NCBI RefSeq assembly: GCF_932274485.2
Contig: NC_065885.2
Span: 28,657,062 to 28,721,061, forward strand
Length of the DNA stretch: 64,000 nt
Source of the DNA: Patella vulgata
Lineage: Eukaryota > Mollusca > Gastropoda > Patellidae
Reading direction: 5' to 3'
Positions 11,076 through 22,261 of this stretch are shown in pieces (the stretch's first letter is position 1; each line of letters opens with the position of its first letter). Under the pieces are notes generated by a model. It was given only the letters and a program-made list of their open reading frames with translations, did not search any database and had not been told where the DNA came from. Both the position numbers and the translations under genes were made by a program.

Positions 11076-11314
11076 GTTATGTGTTATTTTCACAATTTGT
11101 TAAAAGTTTTAGTACATGGTGCGTTTATCCACAGTTTTCCAATGATCAGATATGGCTAAACTATATCAAATAGTAAGTTACAAAGGCGTGTTTGCGTCAA
11201 CATACCAAACGATACAGACGACGAATTGACGCATATAACATAGCACTTTCATTTATTTAATAAAGCCGACTGGACCTTTCTTTCTTTCTAGTTTCAGTTT
11301 GGTTGATCTACACT

Positions 11315-11490
11315 ACGTGAAGATCTAACTACTTCCTTATAGATTAGTTATCTTTTGGAAGACTAACTGCTGGTGATTGGTAATACCATTTGTATTCGCT
11401 CACATTTGTATTCACTACACCAAGGTCTAACCACTTCCTTATAGATAAGTTATATTTTGGAAGTCTAACTGCAGGTGATTGGTTAATACA
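11315..11490. repeat. Two-copy direct repeat
   Basis: A block with 'ttccttatagat' and 'ttttggaag' and 'ctaactgc' and 'ggtgattggt' occurs twice, near 11328-11385 and 11428-11488, with a few differences. It is a local duplication. Confidence 0.7.
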
Positions 11491-12009
11491 TTTTAATGAT
11501 TTGTCGCCCTTACTTTTTCGTCCGCCCGTACGTCGGTCCCCACTTGACTAGAAGTCTACTGGACACAAGGATTACCATGCGATTTTAATGTTTGTTTTAT
11601 TGATTATGAACTTTATGACAATTTCTGCTACTGTTAAACACTTTGAGCTATAAAAACTATTTAACAGTTTTGACGTCACAATTATCATTGGACCTTTTTA
11701 AAATTTAAATGGATTGAGCTGAATGGAAGGAGACGCATAATGGTTATGAACGATTTCTGAAAAGTACTCCTAGAGACCCATCGGATCTTTAAAAAACTGA
11801 CCAGGACATTTTATATCGTTGATATTTTGATTGTGTTTTCTTTGTTAAATGTTAATTAATTAATTCGAGTACCCTGTAACGTGTATTCAGACGTACAAAA
11901 TTATCCTAGAAATGCGATTGTCGATTGAATAGAAACTAGTTAAAATGTAATATTATTAAACCTTAATGTAGTGCTTATGCCGCTGAAGTAGTTTTTAGCG
12001 AGGGATATG

Positions 12010-12125
12010 ACACAACATGGGCACACCCATCAGAATCCAAAGTATCCAGTCGTTCGGATGGACCGGAAAACCGAGGTCTCGTCGTGTACACATTGGCGTG
12101 CACGCTAAAGATCCCTTGGCAGTTG
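12010..12125 (+). mobile_element. SINE-2 internal fragment
   Basis: Matches the middle of SINE-2 ('gtcgttcggatgg', 'accgaggtctcg', 'aagatcccttggcagttg'). Head and tail are missing. Confidence 0.6.
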
Positions 12126-12531
12126 AGTGATTCCTATCGTTGTAAAAGCTTCCTATTCGATTCTTTGAGGAATAGTGTCAAATATTCGTAAGCAATTCGA
12201 CATATCCGTCCGTAACTCATTCGTAACTGAATAGCTACAATTCGTATACACGATTCCTTCATTTCGTAAAAGAAAAAGAAACGAAAGTGGTGTCTAATTT
12301 TAATTACACGCTTAAATCCCACAGCCCACTTCTTTACTGTGGGCAAGGAAGGGACATGATCCTAACAAGTGGAGAACATATCACCGTGTATCTGTATGGA
12401 GTTAGTCCTTTCAAATGCAGGTACTAGATGACTGCCCTTTAGCCAGTTTTGTCTATCTCCGGGGTAGGTTCACAAGTTGGTCTAGTACGAAGACAATAAT
12501 AACACTACAGTTGCAGTTCTTACGTCTATGA

Positions 12532-12537
12532 TTTATT
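12532..12537 (-). terminator. Poly(A) signal of the CRT-like gene
   Basis: AATAAA on the minus strand about 100 bases past the stop codon at 12639. Position and orientation fit 3' end formation of the CRT-like transcript. Confidence 0.6.
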
Positions 12538-12638
12538 CAATGGATGTACTTGTTGGTGGCAAAAGTTTGTTTCAAACCAACTGATCTATCCTTTTCAGAC
12601 TTAGAACTTTTCAGCCAGCCCTCCTACACATGTAGTTC

Positions 12639-15600
12639 TTAATCCTTATCTCTGGGTTCTTCGACTGTAAATTCCATAGTGAGCCTTTCTTCTGCATCTT
12701 TCCGACTAAAGTAATTATACACCACAACAGTTGGAGCTAATATTGCTAGACCCGCTAAAGTGAAACCTGTTGTTGTATTGAAAGTTGGCGACCAAAAGAA
12801 ATGATCTTCTTTTGTCTGGAATTTAAAGAAAGACCAGAACAATGTTGCCGTGGGAGTTACAAGTGACTGGACAACAACGGCATAAACTGCACCCTCGGCG
12901 TATTCAATTAGCAAGAATTGAAAAAGATTGGCGAAACAATATCCTGTAATAAATATCCACATTTTTCCAACTAAACCGTTGCATGTTGAGTCCCAAGGAG
13001 ACATAAAAGTACAGTGAATACCCCTTGACAACTTGGTCCCAAAATCGGAGATGGAAGCCGCCTGAAATTAAAAGTTTAAAGTAATATACATGTAGTTAAT
13101 ATTTGTGGAAAAACTTTGCACTGGGATAAGTTATGAAGAATATATAAAACCCTATACTCCTTATCGGTAATAATGGATTAATTAATTATCGAAAATCCAA
13201 TTTTGCTCGCTGGCACTTCGGCCCTAGGTCTCTCTTAATTTATTTGTGTTATTGTTTGAACCTTGCGTGCATATGATACCCATCATCAAAAGGGGGGCTG
13301 GGTAGCCATGTCAAATGGGTGTTACTTCCATCCCGGGTGTGTACGTGACAGGGAGAATGGTCACCACTGCCTGCCTAGTTTCGTGGATTTCTTTTGGACA
13401 CTCCAGTTTTCCCTTACTGCTAAGGACCCATGTAAGGAAATCATTTACATCTGTAATCCAAAATTGACTTGGTGTTGAGTGGACGTTAAACGCTATTTTG
13501 CCATCTATACCCTAAAATAAATGTCCCTCATATACACTTCATGACGTAGTCCGTCTTCATCAGCACAGTCCGTGCAGATAAGTAGGACGTAAAACTCCAT
13601 TTCATTCATTCATTGGTTCACTTATTCACTTTGCACATAGATGTAGCCATGTAAGCACCTAAGATTGGTCTAACACACAAATATTTTCGCGTACATTACA
13701 TTCAATAAGCTAAAATTGTAGCCGTCAGACAAAATTAAAAATTAATTTGTTGTAGTCTATAAACATTACCTCGCCAAAACCAGGAATAAAATCAACCCAA
13801 AACATTGGGAAAATAGTCAGAATCTGAAACACTTGAGTCCACATTAGGAAGTTGAAGGAATGCGCCTGAAATAGTAAAAATACGATCTAAACTAGAAATA
13901 TCCAATTAAACTACTTATTTTGTATCATCCGGTCGTTCAAAAGGCTACATTGTTTGTTTGAATTGTAAAGAAACCCCAGACTGAGACAGTGTTGGTAAAT
14001 TCCGAGAATATTGTCCAGCTCATGTATTTTTCGACATTGGGGTCCATTGATAGGCCTACTAATGTTTCTTTAAACGGTCAATGAGCAACTGTGGCTAAGT
14101 GAGTAAGACGCCGACTCGCTAGCCTGGAGGTCACAGGTTCGATCACGGTGTTGGTTGAGAAAGTTAATCGGGACTTTACGGCGTGGTTGACTCTTGTCAG
14201 TGGTACAGGACGGAGGGCCCATCAAGGACAACTTTCTAGTCGTTCAGATAGGACGAAAAACCGAGGCTCCGTGCACGTATAAGATTCCCTGGCAGTTGGA
14301 ATTCGATATAAGAGTAGGCCGTAGCGCCGGTGTCCGAGGTCCAGGCAAAATTTCTCTCATACCCATTTCATCGGTCACTTTTCCAGTGGAAATAACTATC
14401 CGCCAAACAATCGGCCTGTATGTTCCCCGTCTGTCCCCATCCCTTGTAAACATTCTACAAGCCAGAGTCTGTAGGATTTCATCTAAATAGTTTTACTAGC
14501 CGTAGTCAACGCGTTTGTTGCGGGGTGGGGTGCAATATCACCCTGTGATAAGGAGGAACCCTATATAGATTTTATTTAGATTTTTAATTTGATACTTCGC
14601 ATTTATGCATTTCCTAGTTACCGCCCTATAAATGCTACAGGCCTTTTATTTGTATAGTGTAATGACATTAGCCATTTTATACGTAAACATTTTAATGGAT
14701 ATCTATCGTGAATGATCATTTTCAAGGAAACCTCATTAACACTCTAGGGGCTACAGTATCAACATCAAAGTTGTCACTTTGTATTAGGCTTCGATGATAT
14801 TGTATGTTTATTATTTGATATCTCTGTGGGTTGTCTACTTAGATATTATAGATGATGGTTAATTGTTGGGATTAAGACTCGTGTTAAATCGCTAGAAGTT
14901 ATAATTATCATCCGATATCTTTGCAAAAAAACCTTCGATTTTCAACTATGTAAGGGCAAAAAATTATTTATGTCTACATTATGATATCATTATTTTTAAT
15001 GTACAGCTACCGGGAAAACACAGCTGCGTTTTTTTTTAAAAACTTCACTCTAATTGGTTGTCGCCCTCATCTCGCGTTTTGAATGTGTTGCTTAACACGT
15101 GACTCAGCTGGCGAGAGCTGTTAATTTGTCGATCGTTTCTTTGTGCAAGGGCTTTGTTGTCAAAAAGAGTACTTATACTTTAACATTCAATTTGATACAT
15201 TCATTCCTACACCGTTAAAATATTTTTAACCTATCGATTATTTCCCTTATATGGGGTTTGAGGGTGGCTTGTGTTTCGCTGCCTGGCAAACGCTGTTTTA
15301 AGAAGCTCTATATTTGAAAGGTTTTATAATTTACCTCATCCCCCTTTAGGACCTTTTCGCACACGGCATTCTGGAAACCTATGGGTATAAAACCAATGAC
15401 AAATAACATAGGCCAAAGAATTCTAGCACTGCTAGACTCAGAACTGTCGCCACTGCCACCACCACTGCCGTTTAGGTTCCATATCTGGGGTTCTACCGTG
15501 ATAAACAATGCAACTAATACAACAATAACACAAACAAATCTTCTTAAACTTATACCTGTAAAATAAAACAAGATAAAATAAACCCAATACAAGGGGAGTT

Positions 15601-16895
15601 AGTTTATTGACTGCAATAGAATTCCGTGGGCATTGGTGGCTCATGCAGTAAGTAAGGCGCTGGCTTGTATACCTGTTATCTGAGAAAGTTCTTCGGGATT
15701 TCCTTACGTGGTTCCCCCGTGTAAGTGGAGCAGGATTTATCTTTTAATGCAAATAATGTCTTTGAACGTCACGCAGGCCAGATAAAAGAACCAATGCCAG
15801 TACATTCTGATGAAAACACAGATCTATATTTCGTTTCGTTTTTTCATACTTTCGATCGCCTGCACTTGCATGATGATCTGACCGGTTGTACTGGAAGGTC
15901 GCGTCAGGGGTTATACGAGCGGCTTTTGGCCTATGACGTCAGACATATGATTAACCAATCCACATTGATGTTTCTAGTGGGATGCCCACAGTTTCGTGCA
16001 CAGCACGCCAAGAACTCGCCCCAACAGACCATTTCATAATCCCTCACATCAACCAGAACGCAGGTTATATAACAACACTTCCAGGTCCTAGTGTAGTAAA
16101 GACAAGCAAAACAAAATTTTAAACTATAAAAAACGAAACGAAATAGAATCTGTGTATTAATAAGATTGATGCCAGTAGGAACTTGACGAAGAAGTGTCAC
16201 GCCAAGGGTAAGATTATTTTCTTTCAATCTGCTGGAACATTTCATATTAATTATCATGCTAGTCTCAACTGATGCTATTAAAATGCTGGCGATACGTTAA
16301 AAGATGTTCATTATACTTTCTGATAATGAGACGGGAGTTGATGCTATTTTCGTGTTAATACAAAACATGTTAATTTACCTTTCCTAAGCAGCACAAATCG
16401 CGAGAGAACGGTAAATGGAATATTGGTTGTTGCTAAGATCCCTTGGAGATAAGGCGGTGTTCTATTAGGGGGACTGGCAAACACGACAAAAATTCCATTC
16501 AGGGTCGTGGTTAGCCCCATGACAAATAACCATTTCCATTGAGTGCAGGGTTTAAAGCTCAATGATCGGTTAACGAAAAATTTCATAGCAAGCATGATTA
16601 CAACAAAGACAAGCATAAACCACACATTAGCTATCATCAGCAAAGCATATGTATCGCTTTTAACTTCATTCATTGTTCCAGCAAATACTGGTAAGGACAC
16701 ATTCATCAGAACATTCATTAGAATGTTCATTACAGCTATAAAAACGTTCAGAGTTCCTCTCGATACAAAGCGTCGTTTGGTAGCCACAAACTCCCCGTCC
16801 ACGATATTGTTAAGAACATTGTCTTTCTTTTGAATATTTGAGTTGCTGCCAGCCAAGAGTGGCTCCGATTCGTCATCAACCCTCAGCAATGACAT
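12639..16895 (-). CDS. CRT-like (chloroquine resistance transporter family) transporter, complete
   Basis: Four exons, all GT-AG and in phase: 16895-16379, 15555-15335, 13865-13770, 13061-12639; 1257 nt, 418 aa. CRT proteins belong to the drug/metabolite transporter superfamily: about 420 aa, ten membrane segments, in the digestive vacuole of Plasmodium or endolysosomes elsewhere. Seen here: an acidic N-terminus with ESEPLL (residues 9-14), fitting the [DE]xxxL[LI] lysosomal sorting signal; hydrophobic segments near 48-72, 82-107, 121-140, 150-171, 176-195, 216-236, 250-272, 304-330, 335-352 and 368-390; the block NGIFVVFASPPNRTPPYLQG (133-152), which I know from animal and protist CRT-like proteins; and a Gly/Ser-rich loop (about 197-212). 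Two Cys in the large loop (HC and TCNG, about 295 and 308) match the outer disulphide pair of PfCRT (C289/C312); the inner pair is absent. Substrate is unknown; export of peptides or amines from lysosomes is inference. Animal relatives are annotated 'crt homolog'. Confidence 0.9.
13545..13605 (+). mobile_element. SINE-2 3'-end fragment
   Basis: In an intron of the CRT-like gene. 'cgtcttcatcagcacagtcc' and 'agtaggacgtaaaactcc' match the SINE-2 3' end, followed by the usual CATTT-rich tail. Confidence 0.6.
14085..14375 (+). mobile_element. SINE-2 copy, 3' truncated (CRT-like intron 2)
   Basis: tRNA-like head with box A-like 'tggctaagtgagtaag' and box B-like 'ggttcgatcacggt', followed by the family body ('cgttcagataggac', 'aaaccgaggctcc', 'gatataagagtaggcc'). 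It lacks the final 3' end. Orientation is opposite to the host gene. Confidence 0.75.
15633..15735 (+). mobile_element. SINE-2 head fragment (CRT-like intron 1)
   Basis: Diverged tRNA-like region 'ggtggctcatgcagtaag' with 'gagaaagttcttcgggattt' and 'cgtggttcccccgt'. The body is missing. Confidence 0.55.
15800..16175. mobile_element. Foldback MITE, second copy at 54170-54445
   Basis: Inverted arms contain 'atttcgtttcgtttttt' (about 15828-15845) and its complement (about 16126-16145), next to ACACAG on both sides. The interior has 'cgctcgtataacccctgacg' on the minus strand, which recurs with two changes near 54313. Lies inside CRT-like intron 1. Confidence 0.65.
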
Positions 16896-16968
16896 TTTAA
16901 CGATAAAGATGACAAAGAAATTGCTATTGTAAACCAGTTTAATTGATGTGGTAGATGTTCCTCATAAC
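16896..16968 (-). promoter_or_regulatory. 5' UTR part of CRT-like exon 1, with a uORF
   Basis: A pyrimidine-rich acceptor (TTCTATCTTCCAG) ends at 16969, so the ATG exon starts in the 5' UTR and at least one non-coding exon lies upstream. The leader contains a short upstream frame at 16939-16965 (MRNIYHIN then stop), ending 43 bases before the main ATG. It could dampen translation. The upstream exon and promoter were not located. Confidence 0.55.
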
Positions 16969-18846
16969 CTGGAAGATAGAAATAAAAAAAGAAACGTTTT
17001 AAGTTTTGGGAACATTTATAAGCCTAAACCTCACTTATAGCCTTAACGGAATTGTTTAGTTAAAATATCCAAATACCTAAAAAATATCCCATTGATAGCT
17101 CGTGTAGAATGTTGTTCGAATCCGATGAACAGGAGTATGACAGTCTCGTACGAAATGAACAATTCAAATATTTATTCGGTCTAGTCAAAATGTAGACCTA
17201 AATATTAAAGTGCAGGACTAAATCACTACGCAGAATCTAAATCAGAATATCTTGATCAGTAACATATCCCGACCTAATAATTCTCTATGATTTTCTTCTG
17301 GTCGTATTATGCAAGATCGACTTGTGTACAATAATCGACATACTTTTCTTTAATAATAATTATTAACTAATATGTATGTATATGTTATGACATAGACCGT
17401 ACTGGCATGTTTGATATTAATTTTTACCGTCTTTTAAATTATATAATATAACATTATCATTTCCAAGGCTATATACCCATCTTCGCATATGTATTATGAC
17501 GATGTCTAATATGTCTATATATCTACTGATCTATTTACTGGCGACTGTCAGGTATGCAGATCACAATTTATACTGAAGTAAGCGTATTATATACTTGATT
17601 TTTATTACTGAAATTGGTGCTTGGTATATTCAGTCGAGCTAGCTGTGTTCAAACTACAAGTATTTTGGGAAACACATATTTGCTTAAATCTGATATTGGT
17701 AATGTATAGACAAAGAATGCTTTATACTGGATAAATTATTTTATTTATAGGATACTACCAGTCCCCCTTCCTTGTCACTAAACGTTGTTTTTTTTTATTC
17801 TTGAGAAAAGATTTCTTTTAAAAGACTTCAACTTTACTTTCTATAAAAATCAGACCGAGGAGTTGGAATGGCACCATGCCTACACAGATAATAATACACA
17901 ATATCCAACTTCATTTCATTGGAAAGTTATAAAGAAAAAGAACAAGGGCAAGTTTTTCGATAACAACCACCATACAAATAAAATGTCCCTCTTCATCTGC
18001 CCCGCCTCGGAAGATGTAGTAAACGGGACAATGTTGGGAACATTAATCATTTTCAAACGGTTTACATTCCATTCATTTTTCCACAAATTATATCTCCCAT
18101 CGTTGAAATGTTTACATCCATAGACAGGGCAGATTATGATATTACCCGTTCTTTTGAATATTAATCCGGGTTAACGATATGATTAAAGCGCAGATCGTCA
18201 TTTGCATTTTCCGAAAAATAACTAATTTTTCACGGGTACATATCAATGGCCCCTGTTGGATCGAATGTAATGAATATAATAGGAGGCTGCAGTATGGAGA
18301 AAAATTTCATAACAATATACGAATACTCGGAAATGTCTGATGTTTTGGGGTGTTTTATAGGTATTTTAAAGGCGCAACAAGCTGGGTCGTTCACACATTT
18401 CAAAAGTCAAGCGTTTACTTGTTATTATGAAATTAAGCACATCTAAGTTACTCGAAGTATAAAAAATACTTCTATGTAAAATGGTTTGTGTACGATGTAG
18501 ATAGCACGATTTGTCTCATAAGAGATAAAAGCGTTTGTGTGAAATTAATGCAAACTTAAACTGGCCATATTAGATTAGAATTGATGGACATGAATAATTT
18601 TTACTTTGTGTCGTCTTGAATTCTGCATTTAACTTTTAAAATGGTGTGTTGGGACTTGAATGATTGTAGTGGATCAGATATTTCGAACTAAAATACTGCG
18701 ATCATAAATCACCAGTTTTGCTTCTGTCATTCAATTGCTTCTGTCATTCAATTGATAGAAATATTCTAATGATAAAAATACTACTTATTTAAGAATTAAT
18801 TTAAAAAGATACCCAAATATCAATATTTATGTTTACAATTTTATCT
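16969..18846. other. Upstream region of CRT-like gene; no exon recognised
   Basis: It must contain a 5' non-coding exon and promoter of the CRT-like gene, but neither could be placed. A short GC-box-like 'gaggcggggc' on the minus strand near 18000-18010 is the only hint. Long frames here (17785-18123) show no family features. Confidence 0.3.
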
Positions 18847-19525
18847 AAAGACACGGGCACTTGAAGGGATTAAAATAAAAATTCTTGCTACTGTATACTA
18901 CAATAATAACAAAGTGTTTCACCCGCCATATGGGGGGTTGGATGGCCGAATGGTTATCACGTGCGCGCTGTATCATGAGGCCTGTCATTGAGTCAACTGG
19001 CGTGGTTTCGAATCCCCGGTTGTACGTAACAAGGAGTAGGGTTGCCTGTCCAACCTCGTGGGTTTTCTCCGGGTTCTTCGGTTTCCTCCCACTGCTAAAG
19101 ACCCCTACGCGCAAGCGAATTATTGAAATAAAATTATACCATATGTTAGTCCCGAAATGACCTAGCCTGGGTCGAGTGGACGTGAAACCCAATTTCTTTC
19201 TCTCTCTCTCACCCGCCATATTGTTTTTCCTCGTTGAAGAGATTTCGTCTGCTATCGTCACACAATACTCACTGATTCTAACACTTCCCGTCGTTTCGTT
19301 TTGATTGCCAACGCGACTGGAAGCTGTATAATAATCAAATAAAGTCTCGTTGGCAATAAAAGCGACGGAAAGTGTTAAAACTAGTGAGTATTGTGAACTG
19401 ATAGCAGACGAAATTTCTTCAACGAGTGAAAACAATATGGCGGGTGACACACTTGTTGTTATTGTAGTATATAGTCAAGCAGTGGTAATTTTTTTTATTT
19501 TAATCCCTTCAAGTGCCTGTATCTG
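18847..19525. mobile_element. Long foldback element split by a SINE
   Basis: The left arm (18847-18931 plus 19222-19315) is complementary to the right arm (about 19340-19525). Examples are 'gcacttgaagggattaaaat' versus 'attttaatcccttcaagtgc' and 'ttcgtctgctatcg' versus 'tgatagcagacgaa'. Without the inserted SINE the element would be about 390 bp, almost entirely palindromic, with a loop of roughly 25 bp near 19325. No coding capacity. Confidence 0.85.
18932..19209 (+). mobile_element. SINE-1, full length, 12-bp TSD
   Basis: tRNA-derived SINE with box A 'atggccgaatggtta' (18942-18956) and box B 'ggtttcgaatcccc' (19004-19017), a conserved body, and a 3' end 'gtgaaacccaatttc' followed by a CT run. 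It is flanked by a 12-bp duplication CACCCGCCATAT (18920-18931 and 19210-19221). Inserted into a foldback element. Related copies: 33084, 36757 and 59380. Confidence 0.9.
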
Positions 19526-19556
19526 AAGAAAATAATGATAACAAAAACTGCATGGC

Positions 19557-19952
19557 TTAAAGATGCATTATGTAAGATTTAGATAAAGAGCTGACCGTTC
19601 ACACTATAATAGTTAAAAAATAGATAAGGAAAGATAAGGAAAATGAGTACATGTATTGAAAAGTGCATTCAAATTACTTTATTCTGAGCGACGTTATCAC
19701 TGTTTGAAGTTTTGAAATAATTTGTTAATCATGACAGCAACGTTACTTGTTAATCGAGTCTCTGTCTAGCTTCTCCATTTAAATTGAATCGTATTTTAAT
19801 TTGTTTACATCTGCGCCATCTGCCGTCCGAAAGAGTTGATTATAGGCTTGTCAAGTGAATAAATGTCTAAAAAATAATGTATATAACATTTTTGAATTTG
19901 AAGTCAAACACCTGTAATAGGCAGATTGTGCACTTAAATAGTGCGTCTTTAA
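19557..19952. mobile_element. TTAA-type MITE, family A copy 1
   Basis: Bounded by TTAA with inverted ends of the TTAAAGATGCATTATGTAAG type. The interior matches the copies at 52549-52880 and 56929-57457 ('taaagagctgaccgttc', 'cattcaaattactttattc', 'gtaataggcagatt'). The right terminus is diverged. Confidence 0.75.
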
Positions 19953-19993
19953 CAATGAATGTTAATATGCATACCACCCTCTTAATTGTTCAG

Positions 19994-20331
19994 CAATGCA
20001 AATGTAATGGGGTTTAACGTTTGTTCTGCTCCTAGCTGGGCTAATGAAAACGGGCATACGCCATACAGTGTGCTATGGAAGAAATTTTTGCCCGGACAGC
20101 GGCACTACGACCTACTCTTATATCGAATTCCAACTGTCAAGGGATCTTTTACGTGCACGCCAAGGTTACACGGGACCTCGGTTTTCGTCACATCCGAACG
20201 ACTAGACAGCTGTCCTTGTGAGGCCCTACGTCCTGCATCACTGGATGAATTTTCTCAGCCAATGCAGGGATCGAACACCCGACCTCCAGGCTAGCGAGCC
20301 AGTGTCTTACCCACTTAGCCACCGTGACCCC
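19994..20331 (-). mobile_element. SINE-2, full length, 13-bp TSD
   Basis: Minus-oriented copy flanked by CTTAATTGTTCAG (19981-19993 and 20332-20344). The tRNA-like head is at the right ('ggtggctaagtgggtaag' on the minus strand) and the 3' end 'gttaaaccccatt' at the left. This defines the SINE-2 unit of about 340-380 bp. Confidence 0.9.
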
Positions 20332-20344
20332 CTTAATTGTTCAG

Positions 20345-20999
20345 ATAATCCTAGTTATAACACATGACACAATTATATGGAATACAAGTTACTTGAAGAG
20401 TCATGTGTTATTCTCATCCAGTTACTAAATGCCACTTGAACCATGAATCCTAGTTATATTCTGTGTGCACTGTTAGGTAGCGAAACGTACCTTGTTATTT
20501 GAATTGTGTGAGAACACTAAATTGATACCAGTAGTTGGGGTTCGAAATGAAATGAAATTAATCAGCATTACAAAGCAAAAAACAAATACCGATTAGATAT
20601 CGAGCCTAGTCATTATTAAGACGGAAATATTGTTTTAAAAAAAATATACTAACCTGAAAATTCGAAAACCAATTTGATTATTAAGTTTTTGTCCAAATCA
20701 AGTTTCAACTACATAAGTTAAATTTAAAAGCTGTTTTGATAAAAAAATAAAATAAACGACGCCCCTCCTGTTTACAATGAGACGAAATCGAAATATGAAC
20801 AAGTTATTGATAAGAGATTGTTTAAAAGATGTATCAAGTCATCACGAGGGGGTATCTTTTATCTCGTGTCATCACATGTGATTAGAGGATAACAAACTAT
20901 AGAAGTTGATGTATGATTGATAATAGCATATAGCTATAAATTACACCACGTTACCTGTAATTAATTCCACAAAATTAGTTTCCATTGAAAAATTAAACA
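20345..20999. other. No supported gene
   Basis: Contains one arm (20360-20425) of the small element at 10956-11075. No exon is seen. Confidence 0.4.
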
Positions 21000-21007
21000 T
21001 AGCCGCT

Positions 21008-21352
21008 CATGGGCGTGGATTTAGGGGGGGGGGGCGAATAGGTCTCTGCCCCCCCCCCATGATTTTGATCGCCAGGACAGATTTTCAGGTTTATATCCAC
21101 ATGAATGTCCCGTTCTGAAGGCTATCTAACCACTGCTTGGGTCTAGCCACAGTAATTCATCTTCATGATATCTTCCTCCTTAATTGTAGGTAGTCAATTT
21201 TACCATATCGTCATCATATTACCCCTAGTTTCAGCTTTCATCGAAATAACACTGGTAAACTGTTCGTAATTATTATTTTGGTTTGGTAATGAAAGGTTAC
21301 AGGGTTCGTCCGTCCCCCCCCCCCCAAACGTTATGACAAATCCACGCCCTTG
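21008..21352. mobile_element. hAT-type MITE with 8-bp TSD
   Basis: A 345-bp element with inverted ends CATGGGCGTGGATTT and AAATCCACGCCCTTG (14 of 15). The flanking 8-mers are TAGCCGCT (21000-21007) and TAGTCGCT (21353-21360), with one change. G and C homopolymers lie just inside both ends, as in the element at 3304-3494. Confidence 0.85.
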
Positions 21353-21384
21353 TAGTCGCTAATTGTGATCATTTCATTCTAGAA

Positions 21385-21450
21385 TCCTGTCTTTATTAGC
21401 CCAGTCAGAGCAGATCAGTAGGATGCCAAACCTCATATCGATAATGTGAT
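21385..21450 (+). mobile_element. SINE-2 3'-end fragment
   Basis: 'gtctttattagcccagtcag' and 'cagtaggatgccaaacctca' match the SINE-2 3' end. The rest is missing. Confidence 0.55.
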
Positions 21451-21875
21451 TGGTTCATTTCAAAATAAAGTTGACACGTTCATGTGTTATTTCCACCAGT
21501 GATGACTACATTTTTGTTTGGAAGTCGGTTGGTTTACTAATTAGGAGATACACACTTCCTGTTACGCATTTAGAGGTGTGTTATTGTCGACTATTTAGTT
21601 TAATGTTTGTTTCACTGTGTCGACAGTAGAATACAAAATCTGTTACATCATTTTTCTTCAGAGGTAAAATTGTCAACGTAGACTGTCATCCTACAACCAA
21701 ATCAACACCAATGAACAAGACAGTTTTATTTTTGATCTTAATCAACGGAGGTTTAATAGTTTCAAAGGGACATAATATAATGCCAAAATTATTATATGAA
21801 ATGTTCCTTTCTTTATCGATGTATGTCGACCAGTTCATATCGTACTGTTCATGTTGCATCATTTAATGTATAGTC

Positions 21876-22261
21876 TTAAAGCGGAAATTGCAAATTTTTA
21901 AGTTATATTTTTAAAATTTATTAAAATAAAGCCTGAAAATAGATGGTATCCATAAACAGTCCTACCGTGTTAAAAAATAATCCTATTAATCCTATAATTC
22001 ACTATTGCCAGCTGAGAAATTGGCAAAAATATCATTTTCCTCTTCATTTTCAAACGTTTGAAAAAGCTACTCCATGGTGGAGAATAGAAAACAAGGGAGG
22101 TAATTGGGAGGTAATGGGGTTATTATTTCCTGTGTAAATGAGTTTAAAGTGTGAGAATGACACCTATGATCGTATAATTGTGAGTTGACAACCTATTGAG
22201 CAAACGACATAGAAATAATAACGTTTTGACTTTCTTAGAAAATTTGCAATTTCCGCTTTAA
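21876..22261. mobile_element. TTAA-type MITE, family B
   Basis: A 386-bp element with a 23-bp terminal inverted repeat without mismatches, beginning TTAAAGCGGAAATTGCAAAT, the TTAA at each edge counting as possible target duplication. No coding capacity. Confidence 0.85.

Noticed and set aside
15090-15110. CACGTGACTCAG E-box/TRE-like site in CRT-like intron 2
   Set aside because: A single short match in 64 kb is expected by chance; no supporting context.
17785-18123. 112-codon plus-strand frame near the CRT-like promoter side
   Set aside because: No family features and antisense to the upstream region of the CRT-like gene; left as unsupported.
18942-19017. tRNA-like boxes A and B
   Set aside because: They belong to a SINE with target duplication and 3' tail, not to a functional tRNA gene; no closed cloverleaf with an acceptor stem was seen.
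18845-19450. 201-codon minus-strand frame
   Set aside because: It spans a foldback element and the SINE inserted in it; the frame is fortuitous.
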